DNA of 64,000 nt from CAISCU01 sp051861545 (GCA_051861545.1 JBIMKP010000024.1:1-64000); one strand, 5' to 3'; numbered from the stretch's first letter, positions 26,733 through 35,754 are shown. Numbers and translations are program-made. Notes: generated from the sequence alone by a model not told the origin.

Positions 26733-27179
26733 CTAATTTGCTGAAATACTTCCGCCTGCAGCTTCAATAGCTTTTTGAGCTGCTGAAGAAAAGGCATCTG
26801 CTTTAATCTCAAGTGCTGATTTTAACTCACCACGTCCTAAAACTTTTACTAAATCTTTCTTTCCGATTAGTCCATTTGATAATAGAACTTCACGATCAAT
26901 TTTAGTTAAGCCTTTTTCAGCGAGTTCTTGAAGTTTATCAAGATTGATAGGAGCGAATTCTACTCTGTTTAGGTTTTTAAATCCAAACTTAGGAATACGT
27001 CTGTACAATGGCATTTGACCACCTTCAAAACCACGTTTTGTGCTGGTACCGCTACGAGAACCTGCACCTTTATGACCACGTGCAGCAGTTCCGCCTTTTC
27101 CACTACCCTCACCACGACCAACACGTTTGCCTTCTTTATGGGTTGAACCCGCAGCTGGTTTTAATGTATGTAATTTCAT
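26733..27179 (-). CDS. rplO: 50S ribosomal protein L15
   Basis: Late-assembling large-subunit protein. The glycine- and basic-rich N-terminus (KRVGRGEGSGKGGTAARG) and MPLYRRIPKFGFKN identify L15. 148 residues; spaced 60 bp from rpmD. Confidence 0.97.
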   Translation of the reverse strand: MKLHTLKPAAGSTHKEGKRVGRGEGSGKGGTAARGHKGAGSRSGTSTKRGFEGGQMPLYRRIPKFGFKNLNRVEFAPINLDKLQELAEKGLTKIDREVLLSNGLIGKKDLVKVLGRGELKSALEIKADAFSSAAQKAIEAAGGSISAN

Positions 27180-27239
27180 TTCTTCTTTTTTTTAATTTGG
27201 TTTGAGATTGCTCTCAATCATTATTAAACTTTCTTTTGA

Positions 27240-27419
27240 TTAAATATTTTCAATCTTTAAAAGATGTGAAACTTGCTTAATCATTCCAAGGATTGAAGGA
27301 GAACCTTCAACTTCGATAGTTTGGTTTAATTTAGTAAAACCTAAAGCACGAACTGTACGCTTTTGATTCTCCGGACGATCAATGGTACTTTTTACTTGAG
27401 TTACTTTTAATTTTGCCAT
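27240..27419 (-). CDS. rpmD: 50S ribosomal protein L30
   Basis: A 59-residue gene between rpsE and rplO, found by translating the gap. MAKLKVTQVKSTIDRPENQK and LGFTKLNQTIEVEGSPSI match bacterial L30. It starts 4 bp after the rpsE stop, in the normal spc order. Confidence 0.95.
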   Translation of the reverse strand: MAKLKVTQVKSTIDRPENQKRTVRALGFTKLNQTIEVEGSPSILGMIKQVSHLLKIENI

Positions 27420-27423
27420 TGTA

Positions 27424-27945
27424 TTACTCTCCGTTAAAAACTTTCTTTAAACTTACTCCTCTTGTTTGAGCAATGGTATAAGCATCACGCATATTTAATA
27501 ATGCATTGATTGTAGCTTTAACCACGTTATGTGGATTTGATGATCCCTTAGATTTTGCTAATACGTCTGTAACACCAGCACTTTCTAATACTGCACGCAT
27601 TGCACCACCTGCAATTACACCTGTTCCATGAGCTGCTGGTTTCAAGAAAACTCTACCACCAGAGTATTTACCATATTGTTCGTGAGGAACTGTTCCTTTA
27701 AGAACTGGTACTTTAACTAAATTCTTTTTTGCATCGTCGATACCTTTGCTAATTGCATCGGTTACTTCCATGGCTTTACCCAATCCATATCCTACGATAC
27801 CTTGTCCATCTCCTACTACCACCAATGCTGAGAAACTGAATGTACGACCACCTTTTGTTACTTTAGCAACACGGTTAATTGATACAACCTTTTCTTTCAG
27901 TTCGATATCGCTGGATTTTACTTTCTTTATGTTTGCTGTTGACAT
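27424..27945 (-). CDS. rpsE: 30S ribosomal protein S5
   Basis: Fidelity-related small-subunit protein. The S5 domain starts ELKEKVVSINRVAKVTKGGR and continues with GDGQGIVGYGLGKA and AHGTGVIAGGAMRAVLE. 173 residues, between rplR and rpmD. Confidence 0.98.
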   Translation of the reverse strand: MSTANIKKVKSSDIELKEKVVSINRVAKVTKGGRTFSFSALVVVGDGQGIVGYGLGKAMEVTDAISKGIDDAKKNLVKVPVLKGTVPHEQYGKYSGGRVFLKPAAHGTGVIAGGAMRAVLESAGVTDVLAKSKGSSNPHNVVKATINALLNMRDAYTIAQTRGVSLKKVFNGE

Positions 27946-27963
27946 GATTCTACTGCTATAATA

Positions 27964-28308
27964 TTAGAAATTCAAACCTCCTTCACGAGCACCTTCTGCT
28001 AGAGCTTTAACTCTACCATGGTACAAGTAACCATTACGATCGAATACACAAGTTGTTAAACCTGCAGCAATAGCTTTCTCAGCTAATGCTTTACCAACCA
28101 TAACAGATATTTCAACTTTAGTAACTTTATCTGCTATTGATCTTGATGATGTTGATATCATTGTAGTACCATTTAAATCATCAATCAATTGAGCGTAAAT
28201 TGCTTTATTGCTTCTGTAAACCGACAAACGTGGTTTTTGAGCTGTTCCCGTAACGCGGCTGCGAATACGAGCTTTAATTTTACTTCTTCTTGCGCTTTTT
28301 GTAGCCAT
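27964..28308 (-). CDS. rplR: 50S ribosomal protein L18
   Basis: 5S rRNA-binding protein. RSRVTGTAQKPRLSVYRSNK and the C-terminus FDRNGYLYHGRVKALAEGAREGG are diagnostic. 114 residues; follows rplF by 9 bp. Confidence 0.98.
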   Translation of the reverse strand: MATKSARRSKIKARIRSRVTGTAQKPRLSVYRSNKAIYAQLIDDLNGTTMISTSSRSIADKVTKVEISVMVGKALAEKAIAAGLTTCVFDRNGYLYHGRVKALAEGAREGGLNF

Positions 28309-28317
28309 AACTCAATA

Positions 28318-28872
28318 TTATTTAGATGCTGTTTTACCAGCTTTTCTACGTAATAACTCACCTTCGAATTTAATACCTTTTCCTTTGTAAGGCTCAGGAG
28401 CACGCAATGAACGAATCTTTGCAGCAACTTGTCCGATTAATTGTTTATCGGCACCTTCTAAAGTAATAATTGGGTTTTTACCTTTATCTTGTTCAGTTTT
28501 AACTGAAATTTCTTTTGGAATCTCAAAATAAATATGGTGAGAGTATCCAAGAGTAAGGTCTAATATATTTCCGTCGTTAGTGGCTTTGTAACCAACACCC
28601 ACTAATTCTTGACGTTTTTTGTATCCTTGAGAAACACCGAAAACCATGTTATTGATTAATGAACGGTATAACCCATGAAGAGCTTTGTGTCTTTTTTGAT
28701 CTGTTGGACGAGTTACAAGAATATTTCCATCTTCCACTTTAACAGTGATATCTGCGTCAACATTTTGAGTTAAAGTTCCTTTTGGACCTTTAACAGTGAT
28801 TTCATTTGAAGGAGAAACTTGTAGTTCAACTCCTGCTGGTAATGCGATTGGTGCTTTTCCTATACGTGACAT
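28318..28872 (-). CDS. rplF: 50S ribosomal protein L6
   Basis: Factor-binding-site protein of the large subunit with two homologous domains. MSRIGKAPIALPAGVE and the C-terminal EPYKGKGIKFEGELLRRKAGK are typical. 184 residues. Confidence 0.98.
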   Translation of the reverse strand: MSRIGKAPIALPAGVELQVSPSNEITVKGPKGTLTQNVDADITVKVEDGNILVTRPTDQKRHKALHGLYRSLINNMVFGVSQGYKKRQELVGVGYKATNDGNILDLTLGYSHHIYFEIPKEISVKTEQDKGKNPIITLEGADKQLIGQVAAKIRSLRAPEPYKGKGIKFEGELLRRKAGKTASK

Positions 28873-28891
28873 GTTCTTTTCTTTTTAATGA

Positions 28892-29290
28892 TTAATAAAC
28901 ATAACACAATACTTCTCCACCAACGTTTAACTTACGGGCTTCTTTGTCAGTCATTACACCTCTTGAAGTAGTAATGATTGCAATACCCATACCGTTGATT
29001 ACTCTTGGCATGTCTTCAACACCAGCATAACGACGTAAACCTGGACGGCTCACACGCTCCATTTTCTTGATAGCTGAAGTTCTAGTAACTGGGTTGTACT
29101 TAAGAGCAATTTTAATTGTGCCCTGGTGATTTACAACATCTTCGAATTTGTAGTTAAGGATATAACCTTTTTCGAAGAGTACTTTTGTAATTTCCTTCTT
29201 TAACTTTGAAGAAGGTACTTCTACGATGCGATGGTTTGCCTTGATCGCATTACGAAGTCTTGTCAAATAATCTGATATTGGATCTGTCAT
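28892..29290 (-). CDS. rpsH: 30S ribosomal protein S8
   Basis: Central-domain 16S binder; in E. coli also the translational repressor of the spc operon. MTDPISDYLTRLRNAIKANH and the C-terminus TTSRGVMTDKEARKLNVGGE identify it. 132 residues. Unlike its tightly packed neighbours it is separated from rpsN by 123 bp, which hold a promoter and a hairpin. Confidence 0.98.
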   Translation of the reverse strand: MTDPISDYLTRLRNAIKANHRIVEVPSSKLKKEITKVLFEKGYILNYKFEDVVNHQGTIKIALKYNPVTRTSAIKKMERVSRPGLRRYAGVEDMPRVINGMGIAIITTSRGVMTDKEARKLNVGGEVLCYVY

Positions 29291-29366
29291 ATGTTTTATT
29301 TAATTCCTTGCGAGCAGTTAGCCAAGGCCTTACTCTTTCTCGCTAAGTTGTCTAATGAAAACTAAA

Positions 29367-29403
29367 GGGCTGCGAATATAATAATATTCACACCCCTTAC
29401 AAA
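29367..29403 (-). promoter_or_regulatory. Internal promoter and overlapping hairpin before rpsH
   Basis: On the minus strand TTTG (29403 to 29400), exactly 19 bp, TATATTCG (29380 to 29373), then CAGCCC. The same bases contain an inverted repeat (29367-29379 with 29384-29396): in minus-strand RNA 12 of 13 positions pair, one as G-U, around a 4-base loop. Read-through mRNA from rpsN would carry this stem; transcripts from the promoter itself would start just after it. Confidence 0.6.
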
Positions 29404-29413
29404 TTTTTTTATT

Positions 29414-29683
29414 TTAGAAACTAGATTTGGTAACTCCCGGGATCTTACCCATAAGGGCTAATTCACGGAATTGGTTACGACAAATACCGAAGTCTCTCAT
29501 GTATCCTTTCGGACGACCGCTTAATTTACAACGGTTTTTCAAACGAACTGGAGAAGCGTTACGTGGAAGTTTTTGCAAACCTTCATAATCTCCAGCTGCT
29601 TTTAATGCTTCACGTTTAGCTGCAAATTGCGCAACAGTTTTTTCTCTTTTACGCTGACGTGCTTTTACCGACTCTTTAGCCAT
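29414..29683 (-). CDS. rpsN: 30S ribosomal protein S14, zinc-free form
   Basis: 89 residues, beginning MAKESVKARQRKREKTVAQ and ending PGVTKSSF. The long form without the CxxC-x12-CxxC zinc motif shows the C- type. Positioned between rplE and rpsH. Confidence 0.97.
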   Translation of the reverse strand: MAKESVKARQRKREKTVAQFAAKREALKAAGDYEGLQKLPRNASPVRLKNRCKLSGRPKGYMRDFGICRNQFRELALMGKIPGVTKSSF

Positions 29684-29693
29684 TATAATTCAA

Positions 29694-30242
29694 TTATGAT
29701 TTTTTGAAAGGTAAACCGAACTCTTTTAATAAAGCCAAACATTCTTCATCAGTTTTAGCTGAAGTTACGAAGGCTATATCCATTCCATTGATTTTGTTAA
29801 CTTTATCGATAACAATCTCAGGGAAAATGATTTGTTCTGTGATTCCCATATTATAGTTACCACGACCATCAAATCCTTTAAGGTTCAAACCTTGGAAGTC
29901 ACGAACACGTGGTAAAGAAACTGAGATTAATCTATCAAGAAACTCATACATTCTTTCTCCGCGTAAAGTTACACGAGTTCCGATTGGTAAGTTTTCTCTC
30001 AATTTGAAATTCGAAATTGCTTTCTTAGATTTAGTTGCAACTGCTCTTTGACCTGCAATAAGAGTTAATTCCTCTAAAGCTTGATCAACTAATTTTTTAT
30101 CAGCAACAGCTGCTCCAACTCCTTGATTGATACAAATTTTTTCCAATTTAGGAACCTGCATCATATTCTTATAGTTGAATTTTTCTTGCATAACAGGAAT
30201 TACCTGTTTAGCATATTTTTCTTTTAATCTAGGTGTATACAT
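29694..30242 (-). CDS. rplE: 50S ribosomal protein L5
   Basis: 5S rRNA-binding protein of the central protuberance. I use the ATG at 30242 (MYTPRLKEKY, 182 residues), 4 bp after the rplX stop; a TTG further upstream would overlap rplX. KLEKICINQGVG and GRGNYNMGITEQIIFPEI are family motifs. Confidence 0.96.
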   Translation of the reverse strand: MYTPRLKEKYAKQVIPVMQEKFNYKNMMQVPKLEKICINQGVGAAVADKKLVDQALEELTLIAGQRAVATKSKKAISNFKLRENLPIGTRVTLRGERMYEFLDRLISVSLPRVRDFQGLNLKGFDGRGNYNMGITEQIIFPEIVIDKVNKINGMDIAFVTSAKTDEECLALLKEFGLPFKKS

Positions 30243-30246
30243 ACTA

Positions 30247-30588
30247 CTATTTGTCAATTACTTCACCAGACTTTTTTGAAACACGAACTAATTTTCCTTT
30301 TTCGTTAGCTTTACGAGCAACTCTGGTAGCATTACCTGAAGCGTCAACTACTTTCAAATTTGAAATATGAACTGGTGCTTCTTTTTTAATGATACCACCT
30401 TGTTGATTTTGAGCATTAGGTTTAGTGTGACGGCTAACAATGTTAACACCTTCAACTAGTGCACGACTATCAGTTTTAATAACTTCGATAACGCGACCTT
30501 TTTTACCTTTATCATCACCGGCGATAACTAAAACCATATCACCTTTTTTCAAATGAAGTTTTGCTGGATTTTTCATATTATTTCCCAT
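30247..30588 (-). CDS. rplX: 50S ribosomal protein L24
   Basis: Assembly-initiating KOW-domain protein: KKGDMVLVIAGDDKGKKGRV is the KOW motif, and GVNIVSRHTKPN follows. 113 residues. A second ATG at 30576 (MKNPAKLHLKK) is an alternative start. Confidence 0.96.
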   Translation of the reverse strand: MGNNMKNPAKLHLKKGDMVLVIAGDDKGKKGRVIEVIKTDSRALVEGVNIVSRHTKPNAQNQQGGIIKKEAPVHISNLKVVDASGNATRVARKANEKGKLVRVSKKSGEVIDK

Positions 30589-30589
30589 C

Positions 30590-30958
30590 TTACAATACCT
30601 CCGGAGCTAATGAAACGATTTTCATGAATTGTTTTTCTCTCAATTCACGGGCAACCGGTCCGAAGATACGAGTTGCACGAGGTTCGTCTTGTGCATTTAA
30701 TAATACACATGAATTATCATCAAAACGGATGTACGATCCATCTGCTCTGCGAACTTCTTTTTTGGTTCTCACCACTACTGCTTTCGATACAGCACCTTTT
30801 TTAACGGCACCTGAAGGAAGTGCAGATTTTACACTTACTACAATTTTATCGCCTACAGATGCGTAACGTCTTCCTGTGCCACCCAATACACGGATGCACA
30901 ATACTTCACGTGCGCCACTATTATCGGCTACTTTAAGCCTGCTTTCCTGTTGTATCAT
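30590..30958 (-). CDS. rplN: 50S ribosomal protein L14
   Basis: Subunit-interface protein. MIQQESRLKVADNSGAREV and FDDNSCVLLNAQDEPRATRI are diagnostic. 122 residues; nearly touching rplX and rpsQ. Confidence 0.98.
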   Translation of the reverse strand: MIQQESRLKVADNSGAREVLCIRVLGGTGRRYASVGDKIVVSVKSALPSGAVKKGAVSKAVVVRTKKEVRRADGSYIRFDDNSCVLLNAQDEPRATRIFGPVARELREKQFMKIVSLAPEVL

Positions 30959-30960
30959 GA

Positions 30961-31230
30961 TTACTTAGCTTTTTCAATGATTTCTACTAGTCTCCAACGT
31001 TTATCTTTACTCATCGGACGAGTTTCCATAACTTTTACCACATCATTGATGCCGCATTCGTTTTTCTCGTCATGAGCTTTGAATGTTGAAGTCATCTTAA
31101 TGAATTTACCATATTTCGGGTGCATCACTTTACGTTCTACGGCAACTACAATAGTTTTTTGCATTTTATTGCTAACTACTTTACCAACGATGACTTTTCT
31201 TGAGTTTCTTTCTACAGTTGTATTTTCCAT
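30961..31230 (-). CDS. rpsQ: 30S ribosomal protein S17
   Basis: OB-fold 16S-binding protein. RKVIVGKVVSNKMQKTIVVA and KYGKFIKMTSTFKAHDE are typical. 89 residues; 9 bp after rpmC. Confidence 0.97.
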   Translation of the reverse strand: MENTTVERNSRKVIVGKVVSNKMQKTIVVAVERKVMHPKYGKFIKMTSTFKAHDEKNECGINDVVKVMETRPMSKDKRWRLVEIIEKAK

Positions 31231-31239
31231 CTTCGACGA

Positions 31240-31440
31240 TTATTGAGCATTTAACAACTGACGCTTTCTAGACTCTGTTAAAAGACGAGCAATCAGCTTT
31301 TTGCTTTCGTTTATCTTATTAGGATTTTCGACAGGTGAAACAGCATGGTTTAATCTGAGGTTCACAAGTGAAAGTCTTTCTTCATTAATTCTAGCTGTCA
31401 ATTCCTTGTTTGACAACTCCCTGATCTCATTATTATTCAT
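31240..31440 (-). CDS. rpmC: 50S ribosomal protein L29
   Basis: Exit-tunnel protein that helps dock SRP and trigger factor. Helical hairpin sequence EIRELSNKELTARINEER. 66 residues; 2 bp after rplP. Confidence 0.96.
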   Translation of the reverse strand: MNNNEIRELSNKELTARINEERLSLVNLRLNHAVSPVENPNKINESKKLIARLLTESRKRQLLNAQ

Positions 31441-31442
31441 GA

Positions 31443-31862
31443 TTATTCAGCGTATTCAGGTTTAACAACAAATTTGGTAATAACAGGTAATTTTTGAGAA
31501 GCAAGACGCATAGCTTCCTGGGCTGTTGCCATAGGAACACCATCTGCTTCAAAAATAATAGTACCTGGTTTGCAACGAGCAACCCAGAATTCTGGAGCTC
31601 CTTTACCTTTACCCATCCTTACTTCAGCAGGCTTACGTGTCATTGGTTTATCAGGAAATACCCTGATCCAAACTTGTCCTTCACGCTTCATGAAACGGTT
31701 TAAGGCAACCCTTGCAGCTTCAAGCTGTTTTGAGGTTAGGAAGCAAGTATCCAAAGCTTTCAGTCCGAATGAACCGAAGGCTACTGTGAACCCTCTTCCG
31801 GCATTACCTTTAACTCTGCCCTTCTGCTGTTTCCTGTATTTGGTTTTTTTAGGCTGTAACAT
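31443..31862 (-). CDS. rplP: 50S ribosomal protein L16
   Basis: A-site region protein. MLQPKKTKYRKQQKGR and MGKGKGAPEFWVARCKPG identify it. 139 residues; 28 bp after rpsC. Confidence 0.98.
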   Translation of the reverse strand: MLQPKKTKYRKQQKGRVKGNAGRGFTVAFGSFGLKALDTCFLTSKQLEAARVALNRFMKREGQVWIRVFPDKPMTRKPAEVRMGKGKGAPEFWVARCKPGTIIFEADGVPMATAQEAMRLASQKLPVITKFVVKPEYAE

Positions 31863-31890
31863 TTCTACAGTTTATTTTTATCTTCAACAA

Positions 31891-32697
31891 TTACTTTTTT
31901 CTTCTATCACCTGAGTTTCCGTTTCCACCCTGTCTTCTATCGCCAGAATTTCCTCTTCTATCTCCACCTCTTCTATCAGGTCTTTCTCCGCCTCTTCTGT
32001 CAGGTCTGTTATTTCCACCGCGGTTATCTCCACCTTGAGCTGCCTGTCCAACATTTGGAGACAAATCACGTTTTCCGAAAACCTCGCCTTTACAGATCCA
32101 AACTTTGATTCCAATTTTACCGTAAACTGTCATTGCTTCTGCTAATGCATAATCAATATCAGCACGTAAGGTATGTAATGGAGTACGTCCTTCTTTGAAT
32201 GATTCTGAACGAGCAATCTCTGCACCAGCCAAACGACCAGATGCCATTACTTTAATTCCTTCAGCTCCCATTCTCATGGTAGACGCAATTGCCATTTTTA
32301 CTGCACGTTTGAAAGAAACACGAGCTTCAATTTGGCTAGCAATTGCTTCACCTACTAATGCTGCATCTAATTCTGGACGTTTTATTTCAAAGATATTAAT
32401 AGCTACATCTTTTTTAGTAAGCTTTTTAACTTCTTCTTTAATTTTATCAACTTCAGCTCCGCCTTTTCCGATAACAATACCAGGACGGCTAGTGTGAATA
32501 GTGATGATAATGCGCTTAATTGTACGCTCGATGATGATTTTAGCGATACCACCTTTATTGATTCTGGCATGGAGATATTTTCTAATTTTCTCATCCTCAA
32601 TCAATTTATCGGCAAGTTTATGACCGCTGTACCAGTTAGACTCCCAGCCTTTGATGATACCTAAACGAAAACCTATCGGGTTAACCTTCTGTCCCAT
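31891..32697 (-). CDS. rpsC: 30S ribosomal protein S3 with RG-rich tail
   Basis: mRNA entry-channel protein. MGQKVNPIGFRLGIIKGWES starts it, and the KH domain has IVIGKGGAEVDKIKEEV. The conserved fold ends near residue 212; beyond it is a 50-odd-residue disordered tail of Arg, Gly, Asp and Asn with repeated DRRGG units. At 268 residues it is longer than E. coli S3 (233). The tail is probably RNA-binding, by composition only. Confidence 0.97.
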   Translation of the reverse strand: MGQKVNPIGFRLGIIKGWESNWYSGHKLADKLIEDEKIRKYLHARINKGGIAKIIIERTIKRIIITIHTSRPGIVIGKGGAEVDKIKEEVKKLTKKDVAINIFEIKRPELDAALVGEAIASQIEARVSFKRAVKMAIASTMRMGAEGIKVMASGRLAGAEIARSESFKEGRTPLHTLRADIDYALAEAMTVYGKIGIKVWICKGEVFGKRDLSPNVGQAAQGGDNRGGNNRPDRRGGERPDRRGGDRRGNSGDRRQGGNGNSGDRRKK

Positions 32698-32709
32698 TCT
32701 ATTATTTAA

Positions 32710-33096
32710 TTATGCGTTATCAACTGATTCGTTACTAATAACTGTAGCTGCTGATTTACTATCAACCACTAAAGTCACATGATTTGAGCGCTTGCGAATT
32801 CTGTGAGCTCTTCCTTGAGGCGCAGGTAATATGCGCTTCAACATAGGACCACCATCTACGAATAATGTTTTCACATATAATTCGCTTTCTTCAACACGGC
32901 TACCTTCATTCTTTTGTTCCCAGTTTGCAATCGCTGAGCGTAAAAGCTTCTCTAAACGGTGAGAACTTTCTTTCTTATTATTAAAAATAAGAATATTAAA
33001 AGCCTCTTCAACACGCTTACCGCGAATCAGGTCTGCCAACAACCTCATTTTACGTGGAGAGGTTGGACAATTATTCAATTTTGCTACTGCTTCCAT
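32710..33096 (-). CDS. rplV: 50S ribosomal protein L22
   Basis: Lines the exit tunnel. KLNNCPTSPRKMRLLADLIR and the beta-hairpin region LPAPQGRAHRIRKRSNHVT are typical. 128 residues. Confidence 0.97.
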   Translation of the reverse strand: MEAVAKLNNCPTSPRKMRLLADLIRGKRVEEAFNILIFNNKKESSHRLEKLLRSAIANWEQKNEGSRVEESELYVKTLFVDGGPMLKRILPAPQGRAHRIRKRSNHVTLVVDSKSAATVISNESVDNA

Positions 33097-33101
33097 TCTG
33101 A

Positions 33102-33368
33102 TTAATCTTTCTTAACAGGATGCGACTTAAATGTACGGGTTGGAGCAAACTCACCCAGTTTGTGTCCTACCATATTCTCAGTAACATAAACAGGAATAAA
33201 TTTATTTCCGTTATGAACTGCGAAGGTGTGACCTACGAAATCAGGAGTGATCATAGACCTGCGACTCCAGGTTTTGATAACTGATTTCTTTTTTGCTTCA
33301 TTCATTGACATAACCTTGCCTTCCAGCTTGATGTCAACAAAAGGACCTTTCTTTAATGAACGCGCCAT
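33102..33368 (-). CDS. rpsS: 30S ribosomal protein S19
   Basis: Head protein. MARSLKKGPFVDIKL and FVGHTFAVHNGNKFIPVYV are diagnostic. 88 residues; 6 bp after rplB. Confidence 0.98.
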   Translation of the reverse strand: MARSLKKGPFVDIKLEGKVMSMNEAKKKSVIKTWSRRSMITPDFVGHTFAVHNGNKFIPVYVTENMVGHKLGEFAPTRTFKSHPVKKD

Positions 33369-33374
33369 ATATCC

Positions 33375-34205
33375 TTATTTCTTCTTACGACTTTCGATAA
33401 TGAAATTATTTGAGTACTTTTTAGGCGTACGGGTTTTGTAACCTTTAGCCTTCAAGCCTTTACGTGAACGAGGGTGACCTCCAGAAGCACGTCCTTCACC
33501 ACCACCCATTGGGTGATCCACTGGATTCATTGCTACTGGTCTAGTGCGTGGTCTGCGGCCAATCCAACGATTTGCTCCTGCTTTACCTTTACGCTCGTTC
33601 ATGTGATCAGGGTTTGAAACCTGTCCTATAGTTGCATAACAACTTGCTAATACAATACGAGTTTCACCTGATGCTAATCTAACAACCGCATGTTTTCCAT
33701 CTCTGTTTAACAATTGTGCTGCTGAACCTGCTGAGCGAACTATTTGTCCACCTTTACCAGGGTGTAATTCAATATTGTGAATGGTAGTTCCCAAAGGAAT
33801 TTCACTCATTGGTAATGCATTACCAACTTCTGGTGCAACACCAGTTCCGCTGATAATTTTTGTACCTACTTCTAAACCTTTTGGAGCTAAGATGTAACGC
33901 TTTTCGCCATCAGTATAAACAACCAAAGCAATAAAGCTTGTACGATTAGGATCATACTGAATTGAATCAACAGTACCTTCGATTCCGTGTTTGTTGCGTT
34001 TGAAATCGATCAAACGATACATTTTGCGGTGACCACCACCAATGTAACGCATGGTCATTTTACCGGTATTATTACGTCCACCGGAATTTTTCAAGCTTAC
34101 TACGAGTGATTTCTCAACCTCGTATTTTGGTGTTAACTCTTCGTAGGTATTAGCAGCTTTAAAGCGCGTACCCGGAGTAACTGGTTTAAACTTCCTGATT
34201 CCCAT
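33375..34205 (-). CDS. rplB: 50S ribosomal protein L2
   Basis: Peptidyl-transferase-associated protein. The C-terminal motif NPVDHPMGGGEGRASGGHP contains the conserved His of L2. 276 residues, standard. Confidence 0.98.
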   Translation of the reverse strand: MGIRKFKPVTPGTRFKAANTYEELTPKYEVEKSLVVSLKNSGGRNNTGKMTMRYIGGGHRKMYRLIDFKRNKHGIEGTVDSIQYDPNRTSFIALVVYTDGEKRYILAPKGLEVGTKIISGTGVAPEVGNALPMSEIPLGTTIHNIELHPGKGGQIVRSAGSAAQLLNRDGKHAVVRLASGETRIVLASCYATIGQVSNPDHMNERKGKAGANRWIGRRPRTRPVAMNPVDHPMGGGEGRASGGHPRSRKGLKAKGYKTRTPKKYSNNFIIESRKKK

Positions 34206-34212
34206 CGTTCAA

Positions 34213-34503
34213 TTAAATATTTTGGAAGAAGTCGATTTTTTGGCCTTCTTCTAATGTTACCACTGCTTTTTTGAATGAAGGTTTTCTTCCTGAGAAAAAC
34301 CCTCTTTTAGTAAACCTAGATTTATTTTTACCTTGGTAAACCATGGTGTTAATATTAATAACTTTAACACCGTACATGCTTTCAACAGCTTTTTTAATTT
34401 CGTCTTTATTTGCAGTTTTAGCTACAACAAATCCGTACTTATTCAACTTTTCGCTGATTGCTGTGAACTTTTCTGTAATTAAAGGCTTCTTAAGTATACT
34501 CAT
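34213..34503 (-). CDS. rplW: 50S ribosomal protein L23
   Basis: Exit-site docking protein for trigger factor and SRP. ILKKPLITEKFTAISEKLNK is the L23 start. 96 residues; its ATG overlaps the rplD stop by one base. Confidence 0.97.
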   Translation of the reverse strand: MSILKKPLITEKFTAISEKLNKYGFVVAKTANKDEIKKAVESMYGVKVININTMVYQGKNKSRFTKRGFFSGRKPSFKKAVVTLEEGQKIDFFQNI

Positions 34504-35135
34504 TATGCCTTATTTAAAATGTTTTCAATAACACCAACTGAATTTTCTATTAAGATAACTGAATCAGCGTGCAAGATATCATAAGTATTCAAATCTTTTG
34601 CTGCCATTATCTTAGTATTAGGAAGATTTCTTCCTGATCTATAAATATTCTCGTTATAATCTGCAAGAACAAGTAATGTTTTACTACCACTCATCTTCAG
34701 ACCATCAAGGATATTGATATAATTTTTAGTTTTAGGACTTTCAAACTGAAAAGATTCTAAAACTGTAATGTTGTTATCTTTTGCTTTGTAAGCTAAAGCA
34801 CTCTTACGAGCCAACTGTTTTAATTTCTTATTCAATTTGAAGCTATAATCACGTGGTTGAGGTCCGTGAATTCTTGCACCACCAACGAAAGTTCCTGATT
34901 TGATACTTCCCTTACGAGAACCACCAGTTCCTTTTTGTCTGTGTAATTTCTTAGTAGAACCACTTACAGTACTTTTCTCTTTAGAGGAGTGAGTACCTTG
35001 ACGTTGGTTAGCCAAAAATTGTTTAACATCTAGGTAGATTGCATGATCATTAGGTTCAATACCGAAGACATCATTGTTCAAGGTAACCTTTCTACCTGTT
35101 TCAGATCCGTTTGTATTTAATACTGCTAATTCCAT
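34503..35135 (-). CDS. rplD: 50S ribosomal protein L4
   Basis: Tunnel-lining protein; in E. coli also the repressor of the S10 operon. HRQKGTGGSRKGSIKSGTFV is the conserved loop. 210 residues; starts 1 bp after rplC. Confidence 0.98.
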   Translation of the reverse strand: MELAVLNTNGSETGRKVTLNNDVFGIEPNDHAIYLDVKQFLANQRQGTHSSKEKSTVSGSTKKLHRQKGTGGSRKGSIKSGTFVGGARIHGPQPRDYSFKLNKKLKQLARKSALAYKAKDNNITVLESFQFESPKTKNYINILDGLKMSGSKTLLVLADYNENIYRSGRNLPNTKIMAAKDLNTYDILHADSVILIENSVGVIENILNKA

Positions 35136-35136
35136 C

Positions 35137-35754
35137 TTACTTCTCTATCAAAACTATTGAACCTTTATGACCAGGGACAGAGCCCTTAACTACCAGAAGA
35201 TTTTGGTCTTTATGAACCTTCAGGATTTCAAGATTGGTTTTCTTAACTCTTACGCCACCAGTACGACCAGCCATACGCATTCCTTTGAATACACGTGATG
35301 GATCTGACGAAGCACCTACTGAACCCGGAGCTCTCAATCTATTATGTTGTCCGTGTGTTTGCATACCTACTCCGGAGAAGCCATGACGTTTTACAACACC
35401 TTGGAAACCTTTTCCTTTTGAAGTACCAACTACATCAACAAACTCACCAACTTCGAACAAATCTACAGTTAATGTTTGACCTAAAGCTAATTCAGTTACG
35501 AATCCTTTGAATTCAGCAACTTTTGCTTTCGGAGTAGTATTAGCTTTGGTAAATATACCTTTAAGCCCTGCCGGAGTATTTTTTTCTTTAGCTTCTCCAT
35601 ATGCTAGCTGAACAGCTTTGTAACCATCTTTTTCGTTGGTCTTAACCTGCGTTACTACGCAAGGTCCTACTTCGATAACAGTACACGGAATTTGTTTTCC
35701 GTTTGCATCGAAGATGCTGGTCATTCCTACTTTTTTTCCTATTAAACCTGACAT
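35137..35754 (-). CDS. rplC: 50S ribosomal protein L3
   Basis: Early assembly protein near the peptidyl-transferase centre. MSGLIGKKVGMTSIFD and KGKGFQGVVKRHGFSG identify it. 205 residues; the GMQTHGQHN site contains a glutamine of the type methylated in E. coli L3. Confidence 0.98.
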   Translation of the reverse strand: MSGLIGKKVGMTSIFDANGKQIPCTVIEVGPCVVTQVKTNEKDGYKAVQLAYGEAKEKNTPAGLKGIFTKANTTPKAKVAEFKGFVTELALGQTLTVDLFEVGEFVDVVGTSKGKGFQGVVKRHGFSGVGMQTHGQHNRLRAPGSVGASSDPSRVFKGMRMAGRTGGVRVKKTNLEILKVHKDQNLLVVKGSVPGHKGSIVLIEK

